A stretch of DNA of 64,000 nt, taken from an uncultured Alphaproteobacteria bacterium (GTDB lineage Bacteria; Pseudomonadota; Alphaproteobacteria; Rhodobacterales; Rhodobacteraceae). The first letter of the stretch is position 1. Every line of letters begins with the position of its first letter. Where the stretch lies: NCBI GenBank assembly GCA_902611605.1, contig CACMAH010000007.1, forward strand, positions 1-64,000. Direction: 5' to 3'. The notes beneath the pieces are model-generated. The model made no database searches. It worked only from the letters and a program-made list of their open reading frames with translations, and was not told where the DNA came from. The translations under genes and the position numbers were made by a program. Shown one piece after another: positions 43,991-52,753 of this stretch.

Positions 43991-44485
43991 TTATTCTGAA
44001 TCTTCTTTAATTTCTTCTTGTGGAGGTTGAACGGGTACATATATACTCTTGGAAGAACTCACTATTCCTTTTGAAAAATTAAATTTTAATAAGATTTCTT
44101 CATCAGAATCTAGTTTTTCAAAAATAGGTAAATAATCAATTTCTCTAATAGCTAACTTCATTGACTTACATGCTACTCGATGTAGCTGTTCATTCTTCAT
44201 TTTTGCAAGTTTATTATATAGACGACGCTGTTCTAAATTATCAACCTCGACACATCTGCTTCTTCCAACAATTCTTCCATCTGTAGCAGTTTTTATAGCT
44301 AGCCTCGGTTTGATTTGATCTATTGATGGAATAGCCCAAAAAGCTTCGTAAGGCCAATGTGGTTTAAAAATTTCAGTTAAAGATTTATTAGAAGTTTCAC
44401 CAAAGACAGTAAAAACAGAAAAAATTGAAATAAGTATTCCAAGATAAATACTGAATATAAAATTTTTAAATATAAAAAAACTCAT
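43991..44485 (-). CDS. secreted protein of unknown function
   Basis: 164 residues. N-terminal hydrophobic signal (about 5-29, FIFSIYLGILISIFSVFTVFG). Mature part: a Pro/Trp-rich start (FKPHWPYEAFWAIPS), IKTATDGRIVGRSRCVEVDN, and a Pro/Glu-rich tail. Two Cys (in SRCVEV and VACKSM) could form a disulfide. I do not recognise the family. The DGRIVGRSRC stretch faintly recalls TonB/TolA C-terminal domains, which is not enough for a call. Convergent with phnE2, divergent from the AEC carrier. Confidence 0.6.
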   Translation of the reverse strand: MSFFIFKNFIFSIYLGILISIFSVFTVFGETSNKSLTEIFKPHWPYEAFWAIPSIDQIKPRLAIKTATDGRIVGRSRCVEVDNLEQRRLYNKLAKMKNEQLHRVACKSMKLAIREIDYLPIFEKLDSDEEILLKFNFSKGIVSSSKSIYVPVQPPQEEIKEDSE

Positions 44486-44622
44486 CTTTTATTTTTTATA
44501 ACAAGTTGTAGATTTATTTATTTATTATTGTTATTCAATCAATAACTTTTTTATTTAAAGATTTCCACTGAAAAATTAAGGTTTAGTTTTTGATTTAAAT
44601 TATGTTTTGAAAGTTTCTTAAA

Positions 44623-45561
44623 ATGCAACAAGTTATAGAAATTACTGCTCCTTTTTTTGGTCTAATTTTTCTTGGAACTTTTTTAAAATCAATTAAATTC
44701 CTAAATGAAGAAAAAACAACTTTTTTATCTAGGTTTGCATTTTATGTACTAATGCCTGTAATGCTTTTTTCTAATATTTCAAAAACATCATTTAACGGAA
44801 ATTTTGATTTCAAGTTTATTATCAAATATGAGTTTGTTACAATTCTAATTATTTTTTTATTTGTCTGTCTAGGCTTATCATTAAAAAAAAGTCTTCCCAG
44901 AAGTACAATTATTGGACTTAATGCTGCTTATCCTAATTATGGCTACATAGGAATTCCTATGTGCATTGTTGCATTTGGTATCGAAGCTTCTTTACCACTA
45001 GGTTTAATTTTACTTGCAGATACTATAGTTTTATTATCATTTACTTCGTTCTTTATATCTTTATCTGAAAGAACGAGTACATATAATGAAATTGTTAAAA
45101 ATTTAATTAAAAGAATAGTATCTCAACCCCTTCTAATTGCCGTTTGCCTGGGGATGTTTTTTTCACTTCTTAATATAAAACCCATTAACACCTTAGATAA
45201 GTTTATTGATATGATTGCTTCAGCTGCTGCTCCTGTAGCATTAATTGCCTTAGGAGCATCAATAAAATTCAATTTCCAAAAAAATGAAAACCTTGAGTTG
45301 GTTATGATATCATTAGGGAAACTTATTATTCATCCTTTTTTATTAATTTTAATTTTTTTAATTTGGCCATCTGAAAAAAATATTTGGATCCAAACAGCAA
45401 TATTATGTTCTTGTCTCCCAATTGCTGCAAATGTGTTTGTTCTTGCTCAATATTATGGTCATTTTCAAAAACAAAGTGCTAATGCCATTGTTTTATCAAC
45501 AGTTATTTCGACATTTACTGTACCAATTACTCTTTATATAATATTTCATATAAATTTTTAG
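44623..45561 (+). CDS. AEC family transporter
   Basis: 312 residues, about ten helices, auxin-efflux-carrier family: FGLIFLGTFLKS, ALNAAYPNYGYIGIPM-like GLNAAYPNYGYIGIPMCI, and ASAAAPVALIALGASI, CLPIAANVFVLAQYY. Bacterial members move malate, malonate or other small acids; substrate unknown. Followed 9 bp later by an SDR gene, probably co-transcribed. Confidence 0.88.
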   Translation: MQQVIEITAPFFGLIFLGTFLKSIKFLNEEKTTFLSRFAFYVLMPVMLFSNISKTSFNGNFDFKFIIKYEFVTILIIFLFVCLGLSLKKSLPRSTIIGLNAAYPNYGYIGIPMCIVAFGIEASLPLGLILLADTIVLLSFTSFFISLSERTSTYNEIVKNLIKRIVSQPLLIAVCLGMFFSLLNIKPINTLDKFIDMIASAAAPVALIALGASIKFNFQKNENLELVMISLGKLIIHPFLLILIFLIWPSEKNIWIQTAILCSCLPIAANVFVLAQYYGHFQKQSANAIVLSTVISTFTVPITLYIIFHINF

Positions 45562-45570
45562 GAAAATAAA

Positions 45571-46392
45571 ATGCAAGATTTAAAGATTTTTAAAAATCTA
45601 TTCAATGTTGAAGATAAGATTGCCTTAGTAACTGGTGGAGGAACAGGAATTGGTAAAATAATATCAGAGGTATTAGCTTTAGCTGGGTCAAAAGTTTATA
45701 TCACAAGTAGAAAACTAGATATAATTAAGAAAACTGCTGAAGAAATTAATCTTAAAAAACCTAAACATCAAATAAATTTTTTTTGTAGTGACATATCATC
45801 AGAGGAAGGAATAAATAAACTTGTAGATAATTTTATTAGTAACGAAAAATCGTTAAATATTTTAGTTAATAATTCGGGTGTTTCTTGGGGAGCTCCATTA
45901 GGAGAGTTTCCATATCATGCCTGGGACAGAGTTATGAAGCTTAATGTTGCTGGCTTATTTCATTTAACACAATGTTTATTACCTCATATATCTTCGAAAG
46001 CATCCTTAGAAAATCCATCAAGAATTATAAATATTGGGTCAGTTATGGGTACTGCACCACTGGGTGACGGGCCATATTCTTACTCAGCATCTAAAGCAGC
46101 AGTACACCAAATTACAAAAATTCTTGCAAAAGAATTAGCCTCAAAAATGATAACTGTAAACGCTCTAGCGCCTGGACCCTTTTTATCAAAAATGACTGAA
46201 TTTGCAGTTGGAACAGAAGAAAAAGAGAAAAAAATTGCTCAAAATGTACCTATGGGGCGAATTGGAAAACCAAACGATATTCAGAGCTCTATATTGTATC
46301 TATGTGGCCCTGGTGGCAGTTATATAACTGGTGCAATTTTGCCTTTAGATGGTGGAATACATATCGCAACTGGACCAGAGATCTTTGAATAA
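45571..46392 (+). CDS. SDR family oxidoreductase
   Basis: 273 residues. Rossmann start ALVTGGGTGIGKIISEVLA (about 18-36), NNSG, catalytic Ser in INIGSVMG and Tyr-x3-Lys in YSYSASKAAVHQ, then NALAPGPFLSKM. Classical short-chain dehydrogenase with NAD(P)H. ITGAILPLDGGIHIATG at the C-terminus is like fungal/bacterial reductases of the RhlG type, but the substrate is unknown. Confidence 0.9.
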   Translation: MQDLKIFKNLFNVEDKIALVTGGGTGIGKIISEVLALAGSKVYITSRKLDIIKKTAEEINLKKPKHQINFFCSDISSEEGINKLVDNFISNEKSLNILVNNSGVSWGAPLGEFPYHAWDRVMKLNVAGLFHLTQCLLPHISSKASLENPSRIINIGSVMGTAPLGDGPYSYSASKAAVHQITKILAKELASKMITVNALAPGPFLSKMTEFAVGTEEKEKKIAQNVPMGRIGKPNDIQSSILYLCGPGGSYITGAILPLDGGIHIATGPEIFE

Positions 46393-46394
46393 AA

Positions 46395-47849
46395 TCAATT
46401 TTCGTTTTTTCGATTTTCTTCTTCTTTAGATACTTGAACTAACTCTGCATCTTCAATTTTTCTTTCGAAAGTTTTTGTTTTATTATCTACTTCAAATGGA
46501 AGTATGGCTTTATTTTCTGAAAAAACATTATTGATTTCTTGAACACCCCAGGTCATTGAATCAAAACTCTTACACTTTTTACAAACTGGTGACCAGTTTT
46601 CAGAAAAATTACATTTTTCACAAAACCAAACAGGGGGTCTAGGTGCATAGAAAGCTTTAGAAATCCAACTTTGAATTATTTCTTCTGAAGAACCTAACCC
46701 CTTCTCTATTGAAGCCATCATTATTAAAACGTTGCTATTTGGTTCTTCTTTTATTAATGGTTGAATTATTCTCTTTGCGGCGGGAAATTCCTCACTGGCA
46801 ATAAGCAGTTCTGTTTTTATTGATCTTACAGTTGGATTGTTATTAAAATTTTTAAAAAGAGGGGAAAATCGATTTAATCTGTTTTTTGGTGTCTCTTCAG
46901 GGTAAAGATTAGCAAATTTTTTAGCTAGATCAGGGTGAGGATTTATTTTCCAGCATGATCTAATGTACTTTTCAGCATTTTTAATTTTACCTATTGAACT
47001 CTCTAAATCGCTAGCCAAACAAACAGCTGGTACTAAGTCTGGACTCTTCTTTATAGCCTCTTTAATAGTTTCTAATGCATTACGCTCTTCACTTTCCATC
47101 TTTCTTTTTAATGCTTCAGCATAAAGAACTAAAGCTTCTTGCCTTTGTTTGATACTTCTTGTTTTTTTATCTAAGTTTTGTTGAAGCACTAGTGTTTTTC
47201 TAGCTCCTATCCAATCTTTCAATTCAACTTGAATTTTAAACAAGGTATTTAAGGATTGGTTGTTTTTTGGTTTTAAAATAACTGATCTCTTAGCAAGTTC
47301 CAATGCTGTTACCAAATCACCTCGAGAGATTTTTGACCTAATCAGTCCATCTAATGCCGCTAACCTGGTTTCTTTTATTGGTAATAATCTCTTAAAGATT
47401 TTATCTGCATTTTCTTGATTTCCTAAATTTTCTTCTGCTTTTGCTTTTATTAAAGAAACTGCTTTTTCAAAATCTGGGTTTAATAAAGCTTTAGAGGTTT
47501 CAGCCAAAACTTTTTGATTTTCTCCCTCAACTAAAGCTATAATAGCATTATTGAGAGCCTTTTGACTTCTACGATATTTTATCCTCTTAAAAAATCTCAA
47601 AAGAGCAGTTTCTTTACCCATAAAAAAATCCACCACTGCTATCAAAAGCTGAAAAGTTTTTATCGAAAAGAAAAACAAGAATCCAAAAATCAATAGCATT
47701 AAAAGAAAAACTATAATTGAGAACTTAAATTCTTTTTCTTGTATTTCGAGAATAATTGATCCCGGCATTTTTTCAATAAAAGAAAAAATATAAGTTATCA
47801 CTACCGTTAATAGTAATATAAAAAAACCCCTAATTAGAGTAAAAATCAT
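46395..47849 (-). CDS. hemY: HemY-like TPR membrane protein
   Basis: 484 residues. Two N-terminal helices (about 5-22 and 42-65) and the HemY N-domain, then tetratricopeptide-like helical repeats (about 95-400). A C-terminal zinc ribbon, C-x2-C...C-x2-C in WFCEKCNFSENWSPVCKKC, is typical of alphaproteobacterial members. Heme-biosynthesis-associated protein of unclear biochemical role in the inner membrane. Last gene of hemC-hemD-mitofilin-like-hemY. Confidence 0.85.
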   Translation of the reverse strand: MIFTLIRGFFILLLTVVITYIFSFIEKMPGSIILEIQEKEFKFSIIVFLLMLLIFGFLFFFSIKTFQLLIAVVDFFMGKETALLRFFKRIKYRRSQKALNNAIIALVEGENQKVLAETSKALLNPDFEKAVSLIKAKAEENLGNQENADKIFKRLLPIKETRLAALDGLIRSKISRGDLVTALELAKRSVILKPKNNQSLNTLFKIQVELKDWIGARKTLVLQQNLDKKTRSIKQRQEALVLYAEALKRKMESEERNALETIKEAIKKSPDLVPAVCLASDLESSIGKIKNAEKYIRSCWKINPHPDLAKKFANLYPEETPKNRLNRFSPLFKNFNNNPTVRSIKTELLIASEEFPAAKRIIQPLIKEEPNSNVLIMMASIEKGLGSSEEIIQSWISKAFYAPRPPVWFCEKCNFSENWSPVCKKCKSFDSMTWGVQEINNVFSENKAILPFEVDNKTKTFERKIEDAELVQVSKEEENRKNEN

Positions 47850-47858
47850 TTTGAAACT

Positions 47859-48923
47859 CTAACTATTATTTTCCAAGTATCTTTCAAAAGTTTTTCTCCA
47901 TTCATCCATAACTACTGATGCTTCTTTCGGTAATTTATTTAGTTCTTCAAATAATTTATCATAATTTTTATTATTTAAAGCATATTCAGCCCTTGATAAA
48001 ATGGAATCCACAGTATTACCTTCTTGAGGGGTCAAAGACCTTTTTACAAATATTAATTGAAAATTATTAATAACTGTATTAACGAATCCACCTTTTCTAT
48101 TCACCTTTAGATCTTCTTTAATTGCTTTGTAAGCAAAATCAGGAAATTGTCTTTTTATTAAAGACAAATCTTCAGTTACTTCAATTCTCTTTATTTGATC
48201 TTCTTCTTCACTTACTAATAAATTAGTTTGTAAAACTTTGTTATTCCTTTGTGACTTTAGTTGGCTAATTTCTTGAGTTAAAGAGCCTTCTATTTCTTCA
48301 GTTCCAATAATTTTGGTAATATTTTCTAAGGATAATTGGAGTTTCTTAAATTCAACATTAATCTTACTTATCATTTCTTCGTTTTGTTTTGAAATTGATG
48401 AAAAATTATTTTTGGATGATAAATTTTGTGTTAATTTTTTTTCTAAATCACCTTTAATTTTCTTTATTTTTTTATCTAAAATTAAACCAATTTTTCCCTC
48501 ACTTATAGGCTTTGGGAAAGAATTAATTAAATTTTCAATTTCTTGAATTTTCTCATTCAAAGATAAAATCTCTTTATTAATTTCTAACATTAGCCCGTCA
48601 TTAGATTTTTTTATAATAAGACCTAATCTTCCTTGGCTTATAGGTGCTGGCATTGTTTCCAACTGATTAGAAAGTCTATCCAGTATTTGGTCTTGTTTAA
48701 GATTTGAATCATAGATCCAAAAACAAAGAGAACCTATAACAAATGAAAATGGAACTATAATCAAAATAGAATATGCTAAAATTCTGTACTTATTGAAAAC
48801 AATATTTATAAAGCTTTTTGAACTAAAATCTTTTTTTGATGTTGTAGAATTGTCATCTGAAACCTTAGCTTTTGGGTCCACTTTTTGAATACTACTTTTC
48901 TTATTATTATTTCTATTATTCAT
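47859..48923 (-). CDS. mitofilin-like membrane protein
   Basis: 354 residues: Asn/Lys/Ser-rich cytoplasmic tail (1-45), one helix (about 48-71), then a long coiled-coil-prone periplasmic part and a C-terminal helical domain. It occupies the slot of the alphaproteobacterial Mic60/mitofilin homologue between hemD and hemY; sequence similarity is hard to judge, so the call leans on position and architecture. Residues 83-106 and 128-152 are a tandem repeat with period 45 (MPAPISQGRLGLII versus FPKPISEGKIGLIL). Confidence 0.7.
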   Translation of the reverse strand: MNNRNNNKKSSIQKVDPKAKVSDDNSTTSKKDFSSKSFINIVFNKYRILAYSILIIVPFSFVIGSLCFWIYDSNLKQDQILDRLSNQLETMPAPISQGRLGLIIKKSNDGLMLEINKEILSLNEKIQEIENLINSFPKPISEGKIGLILDKKIKKIKGDLEKKLTQNLSSKNNFSSISKQNEEMISKINVEFKKLQLSLENITKIIGTEEIEGSLTQEISQLKSQRNNKVLQTNLLVSEEEDQIKRIEVTEDLSLIKRQFPDFAYKAIKEDLKVNRKGGFVNTVINNFQLIFVKRSLTPQEGNTVDSILSRAEYALNNKNYDKLFEELNKLPKEASVVMDEWRKTFERYLENNS

Positions 48924-48945
48924 TCAAATATTCTCTTTAAAATTG

Positions 48946-49689
48946 TTAATTAAAATAATTTTCATTACAAACTAAATCAATTATACCTTCTATATTAGGT
49001 TTATCTGCCACTTTAATTATATAATCACCCTTAATATTTGACTTAATTATATTATCAGCAACCCTATCACTAATACAAAAAAACAAAAACCCATCAGGAA
49101 TTATTTTGATATCTTTGCAAAAAATTTTTGCAACAGATGCTGAGAAGAAAATAATTCCTCCAATTTCTCCACTCGTGATATAGCTTTTTTGTTTATCAGA
49201 AAGTTTGTTGTTTTTTTGTTTGTAAATTATTGTTTCTTTTATTTTAAAACCTAAATCAGAAAGTTCTTTTTTCAAATCGAATGAAACTTTATTACCTCTT
49301 AAATAATGAAAAGTTTGAAGCATATCTTTATCTTTTGAGATCAGATTAATTAAACTTCTTGCATTACCTTCTTCTGGGTAGCAAATGTTTTTAAATCCTA
49401 ATTGTGTAGCTATTTCTGCAGTTGACTTTCCAACACAATAAGTTTTTTTTAATTTTAGGTTTTCAAGTTCAGAAATTGCTTGAATTCCGTACCGAGAAGT
49501 AAAAATTAAATTAGTTTCCTGAATATATAGTTCCTTTATATTTTCAAAAAATATATCTAAAAGGGGTGCAGAAACAAATATTTCATTAGTATGATATTTG
49601 GGTTTCAATAAATTAAAACACTTCTGAAAATTTAAATTATCTTCCTCTGTCCTAGTGAGAAAAATTTTCTTGTTTAAAAAAGGAATCAT
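48946..49689 (-). CDS. hemD: uroporphyrinogen-III synthase
   Basis: 247 residues. Divergent HemD fold: NLIFTSRYGIQAISEL (first domain), YCVGKSTAEIATQLGF, HYLRGNKVSFDL and GGIIFFSASVAKIFC in the second. It cyclises hydroxymethylbilane with D-ring inversion. HemD is always poorly conserved; the position directly after hemC (38 bp overlap) makes the call secure. Confidence 0.88.
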   Translation of the reverse strand: MIPFLNKKIFLTRTEEDNLNFQKCFNLLKPKYHTNEIFVSAPLLDIFFENIKELYIQETNLIFTSRYGIQAISELENLKLKKTYCVGKSTAEIATQLGFKNICYPEEGNARSLINLISKDKDMLQTFHYLRGNKVSFDLKKELSDLGFKIKETIIYKQKNNKLSDKQKSYITSGEIGGIIFFSASVAKIFCKDIKIIPDGFLFFCISDRVADNIIKSNIKGDYIIKVADKPNIEGIIDLVCNENYFN

Positions 49690-50614
49690 CGATTTTTTCC
49701 TTTATTTCATTTCCTGCCATTTTACCTAAATCTTTTGGATTACCTACTAAACCTTCCCAATGTCCTGATATAATTTCTGTACCATCAGGTTTTAAAACTT
49801 GTCCAGAAAAGATGATTTTTTCACCGTCTATTTTTGAAATAGATCCTATAGGAGTCCTGCATGATCCATCTAAAACTTGTAAAAATGCACGTTCAACTAG
49901 AGCTTGAGTTTCGGTTTGTTCATGATTGAGGGGAAAAAGTAACTCTGTGATTTCATTATCATTTAATCTTTGCTCAATGCCTATAATACCCTGAGCTATT
50001 GCTGGCATCATAACTTCTGGAGAAATAGGATTTACTAAGTCTTTCATATCTAACCGTATTAAGCCAGCGCAAGCTAAAAATGTCGCATCTGCTACTCCAT
50101 CCTCAAGTTTTTTTAACCTAGTTTGAACATTCCCTCTAAATTCAACAACCTTCAAGTCTGGTCTAATACTAAGTAATTGAGCCTTACGCCTAATACTAGA
50201 CGATCCAACAACTGCTCCTTCCGGTAATTCATTTATTGAATTATATTTCAAAGATACGAAAGAATCCCTGAAATCCTCTCTTTTTAAAAAAGTATTAATT
50301 CCCAATCCAGTTGGGAATTCTGTTGGCATGTCTTTCATTGAATGAACAGCTATGTCTATTTCATTATGAAATAATTTGTTTTCAATTTCTTCAGTAAAAA
50401 GACCTTTACCTCCGATTTCAGTAAGCGGTCTGTCTGTAACCCTATCTCCCTTAGTACTAATACTTATTATCTCTACTGATTGATCATTTAATTTATGATG
50501 TTTTATAATTTCTTTTTTTACTTCTAGGGCCTGAGCTAAAGCAAGTGGTGAACCTCTAGTTCCTATTTTAAGCTTATTTGCTTTAAAGTCTCTTTTATTT
50601 GATTTGATAACCAT
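49652..50614 (-). CDS. hemC: hydroxymethylbilane synthase
   Basis: 320 residues from ATG 50614; the frame runs 12 codons further up but that would place the start beyond the tsaD ATG. KIGTRGSPLALAQ, SMKDMPTEFP, GSSSIRRKAQLL, EFRGNVQTRL, and the dipyrromethane-cofactor Cys in LDGSCRTPIGS. Joins four porphobilinogens. No ribosome site is seen; the start codon lies in a 24-bp perfect palindrome. Confidence 0.94.
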   Translation of the reverse strand: MVIKSNKRDFKANKLKIGTRGSPLALAQALEVKKEIIKHHKLNDQSVEIISISTKGDRVTDRPLTEIGGKGLFTEEIENKLFHNEIDIAVHSMKDMPTEFPTGLGINTFLKREDFRDSFVSLKYNSINELPEGAVVGSSSIRRKAQLLSIRPDLKVVEFRGNVQTRLKKLEDGVADATFLACAGLIRLDMKDLVNPISPEVMMPAIAQGIIGIEQRLNDNEITELLFPLNHEQTETQALVERAFLQVLDGSCRTPIGSISKIDGEKIIFSGQVLKPDGTEIISGHWEGLVGNPKDLGKMAGNEIKEKIDDSFFKQENFSH

Positions 50615-50629
50615 ATATATATGGTTATC
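50606..50629. promoter_or_regulatory. 24-bp perfect palindrome at the hemC/tsaD junction
   Basis: GATAACCATATA (50606-50617) is followed immediately by its reverse complement (50618-50629). It spans the hemC start codon and ends 4 bp before the first in-frame ATG of tsaD. As DNA it is a candidate two-fold operator; as RNA it would form a hairpin at the hemC start. Confidence 0.55.
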
Positions 50630-50660
50630 TTGAATGCAAAAAAGATACAAGAACTCCCTT

Positions 50661-51779
50661 ATGAAAAAAAAATCAAAAGATGAATCATATCAAGTTTTAG
50701 GAGTAGAAAGTAGTTGTGATGATACAGCTGCTTCAGTTGTAAAAATTACAAATTGTACCCATAATAAAAAAATAGAAGTATTATCTTCAATAGTTTTAAA
50801 CCAAAATAGTCTACACTCAGAATTTAAGGGTATAGTACCAGAAATTGCTGCAAGAGCTCATAGTGAACGAATAGACATATGTACTAAAGAAGCACTTAAA
50901 AAAGCTAATATATCTGTAAAAGATATAGATCTTATTTGTGTGACCTCTGGACCAGGTTTAATCGGTGGTCTCTTGTCAGGCGTTATGTTCGCAAAAGGTT
51001 TGGCTAAAGGATTAAATAAACCAATAGTAGGAGTAAATCATTTAGCTGCACATTGCTTTTCCGTTAAAATGCTACACAAATTGGATTGCCCTTATTTAAC
51101 CTTGTTGGTATCTGGTGGTCATTGTCAGTTTTTAATTGTTAAAGGGGTTGATAACTTTTATAGATTGGGAGGTACTATTGATGACGCTCCAGGAGAATGC
51201 TTTGATAAAATAGCATCATTTCTAGGTATTGGTTATCCTGGAGGACCAATAATTGAAACAAGATCAAAAAAAGGAAATGAAGAACGCTTTGATTTTCCAA
51301 AACCAATGTACGATAGTACTTTTAATATGTCCTTTTCAGGACTAAAAACTGCTGTAAAACGTGAAACAGAAAATTTAATAAAAAAGCAAGGTGGATTATA
51401 CCAAAAAGATATAAATGATATATGCGCCTCATTTCAGAAAACAGCAACAGAAATATTCAAATTAAAAACAAACAATGCGATCAAATTTTTTTATGAAAAA
51501 TATCAAAATCATAAAAGTTTAGCTATCGTTGGTGGAGTTGCTGCAAATGAAAAAATAAGAACAGAACTAGAGCAGATTGCTAATGAAAATAGTTTTAATT
51601 TTTTTACTGTTCCAGCTAAGTATTGTACAGACAATGCTGCAATGATTGCTTTCCTAGGTTTTGAAAAATATGTATCATCTAATTTTAATATTTCTGATTT
51701 AACTGTAAAACCTAGGTGGCCTTTAGATAAAATTTCTAAACCAATTCTTGGATTTGGCAAAAGAGGAGCGAAAGCTTGA
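50661..51779 (+). CDS. tsaD: tRNA N6-threonylcarbamoyladenosine synthase catalytic subunit
   Basis: 372 residues from ATG 50661; an in-frame ATG at 50634 is possible, but family proteins begin close to the first strand (VLGVESSCDDTAASVV). Metal-binding VNHLAAHCFSV (H-x3-H), TLLVSGGHCQFL, and IDDAPGECFDKIA. It transfers threonylcarbamoyl to A37 of ANN-decoding tRNAs. Divergent from hemC, the normal alphaproteobacterial arrangement, and overlapped by gpsA. Confidence 0.95.
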   Translation: MKKKSKDESYQVLGVESSCDDTAASVVKITNCTHNKKIEVLSSIVLNQNSLHSEFKGIVPEIAARAHSERIDICTKEALKKANISVKDIDLICVTSGPGLIGGLLSGVMFAKGLAKGLNKPIVGVNHLAAHCFSVKMLHKLDCPYLTLLVSGGHCQFLIVKGVDNFYRLGGTIDDAPGECFDKIASFLGIGYPGGPIIETRSKKGNEERFDFPKPMYDSTFNMSFSGLKTAVKRETENLIKKQGGLYQKDINDICASFQKTATEIFKLKTNNAIKFFYEKYQNHKSLAIVGGVAANEKIRTELEQIANENSFNFFTVPAKYCTDNAAMIAFLGFEKYVSSNFNISDLTVKPRWPLDKISKPILGFGKRGAKA

Positions 51780-52753
51780 AAATAGGGATTATTGGATCTG
51801 GTCAGTTTGGTGCCTCTTTAGCACATAATTTTTCCAAAAATTTAAAAGAAATTAATATATGGAATAGATCAAATATAAACAAAGATATTATTATTAGGAA
51901 ATTAAATTCTTTAAGTGGTGAGAATTTGATAAATCAGTTAAGTCCCTATTTCAAAATAAGACGGTCTATACTAAATGTTGTAGAAAATTCAGATATAATT
52001 TTATTATGCATTAAAGCACAGAGTTTAATAAATTTTTTAGGAAAAAATTATTCTTTTTTTGAAAATAAACCTCTTGTTTTTTGTTCTAAAGGAATAGATT
52101 CTGAGACTTGCTTATTCCCAACTCAAATTGGGGAAAAGTTTCTAAATAAAAATAAATTATTAGCTTTATCAGGACCTGGGTTTGCAACTGATATAATAAA
52201 ACAAAAACCGATCGCTTTATCTCTTGCATGTAATAATCAAAATTTAGGAAAAAAAGTACAGAATATCATTTCATCTCCAAGGATTAGAATTTATTTAAAC
52301 AATGATTTAATAGGGACTCAGTTAGGTGGGGCACTAAAAAACGTTATTGCTATTGCATGTGGAGTTGCAGATGCAAAAGAGTTAGGAGAAAGTGCAAAAA
52401 GCGCAATAATCACAAGAGGTTTTTATGAAATTAGACTAATTGGTAAAGCTCTCGGGTGTCAAGTTGAAACTCTTTTTGGACTATCTGGCTTAGGTGATCT
52501 TTCCCTAACTTGTAATTCAAAGCTTTCAAGAAATTATAATTTTGGAATTAATATTTGTAAAAATATAAAAAAAAAGAATAAAAAAGAAACTATAGAAGGA
52601 AAAAAAACTGCAAATGCTGCTGTTTTAATTTCAAAAAAATGTCAGCTAGATTTACCTATAATACAGACGGTCAATGATTTAATAAATGAAAATATTGAAA
52701 TAAGTAAAGCTATTAAAAACCTCCTGGAAAGACCATTAAAAAATGAGACTTAA
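51776..52753 (+). CDS. gpsA: NAD(P)H glycerol-3-phosphate dehydrogenase
   Basis: 325 residues. TTG start overlaps the tsaD stop. MKIGIIGSGQFGASLA (nucleotide site), LALSGPGFATDI, LGGALKNVIAIACGVADA with the catalytic Lys, and GLSGLGDLSLTC. Makes sn-glycerol-3-phosphate for phospholipids. A low-complexity Lys-rich stretch (about 264-275, KNIKKKNKKETI) is likely an AT-drift loop. Confidence 0.93.
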   Translation: MKIGIIGSGQFGASLAHNFSKNLKEINIWNRSNINKDIIIRKLNSLSGENLINQLSPYFKIRRSILNVVENSDIILLCIKAQSLINFLGKNYSFFENKPLVFCSKGIDSETCLFPTQIGEKFLNKNKLLALSGPGFATDIIKQKPIALSLACNNQNLGKKVQNIISSPRIRIYLNNDLIGTQLGGALKNVIAIACGVADAKELGESAKSAIITRGFYEIRLIGKALGCQVETLFGLSGLGDLSLTCNSKLSRNYNFGINICKNIKKKNKKETIEGKKTANAAVLISKKCQLDLPIIQTVNDLINENIEISKAIKNLLERPLKNET

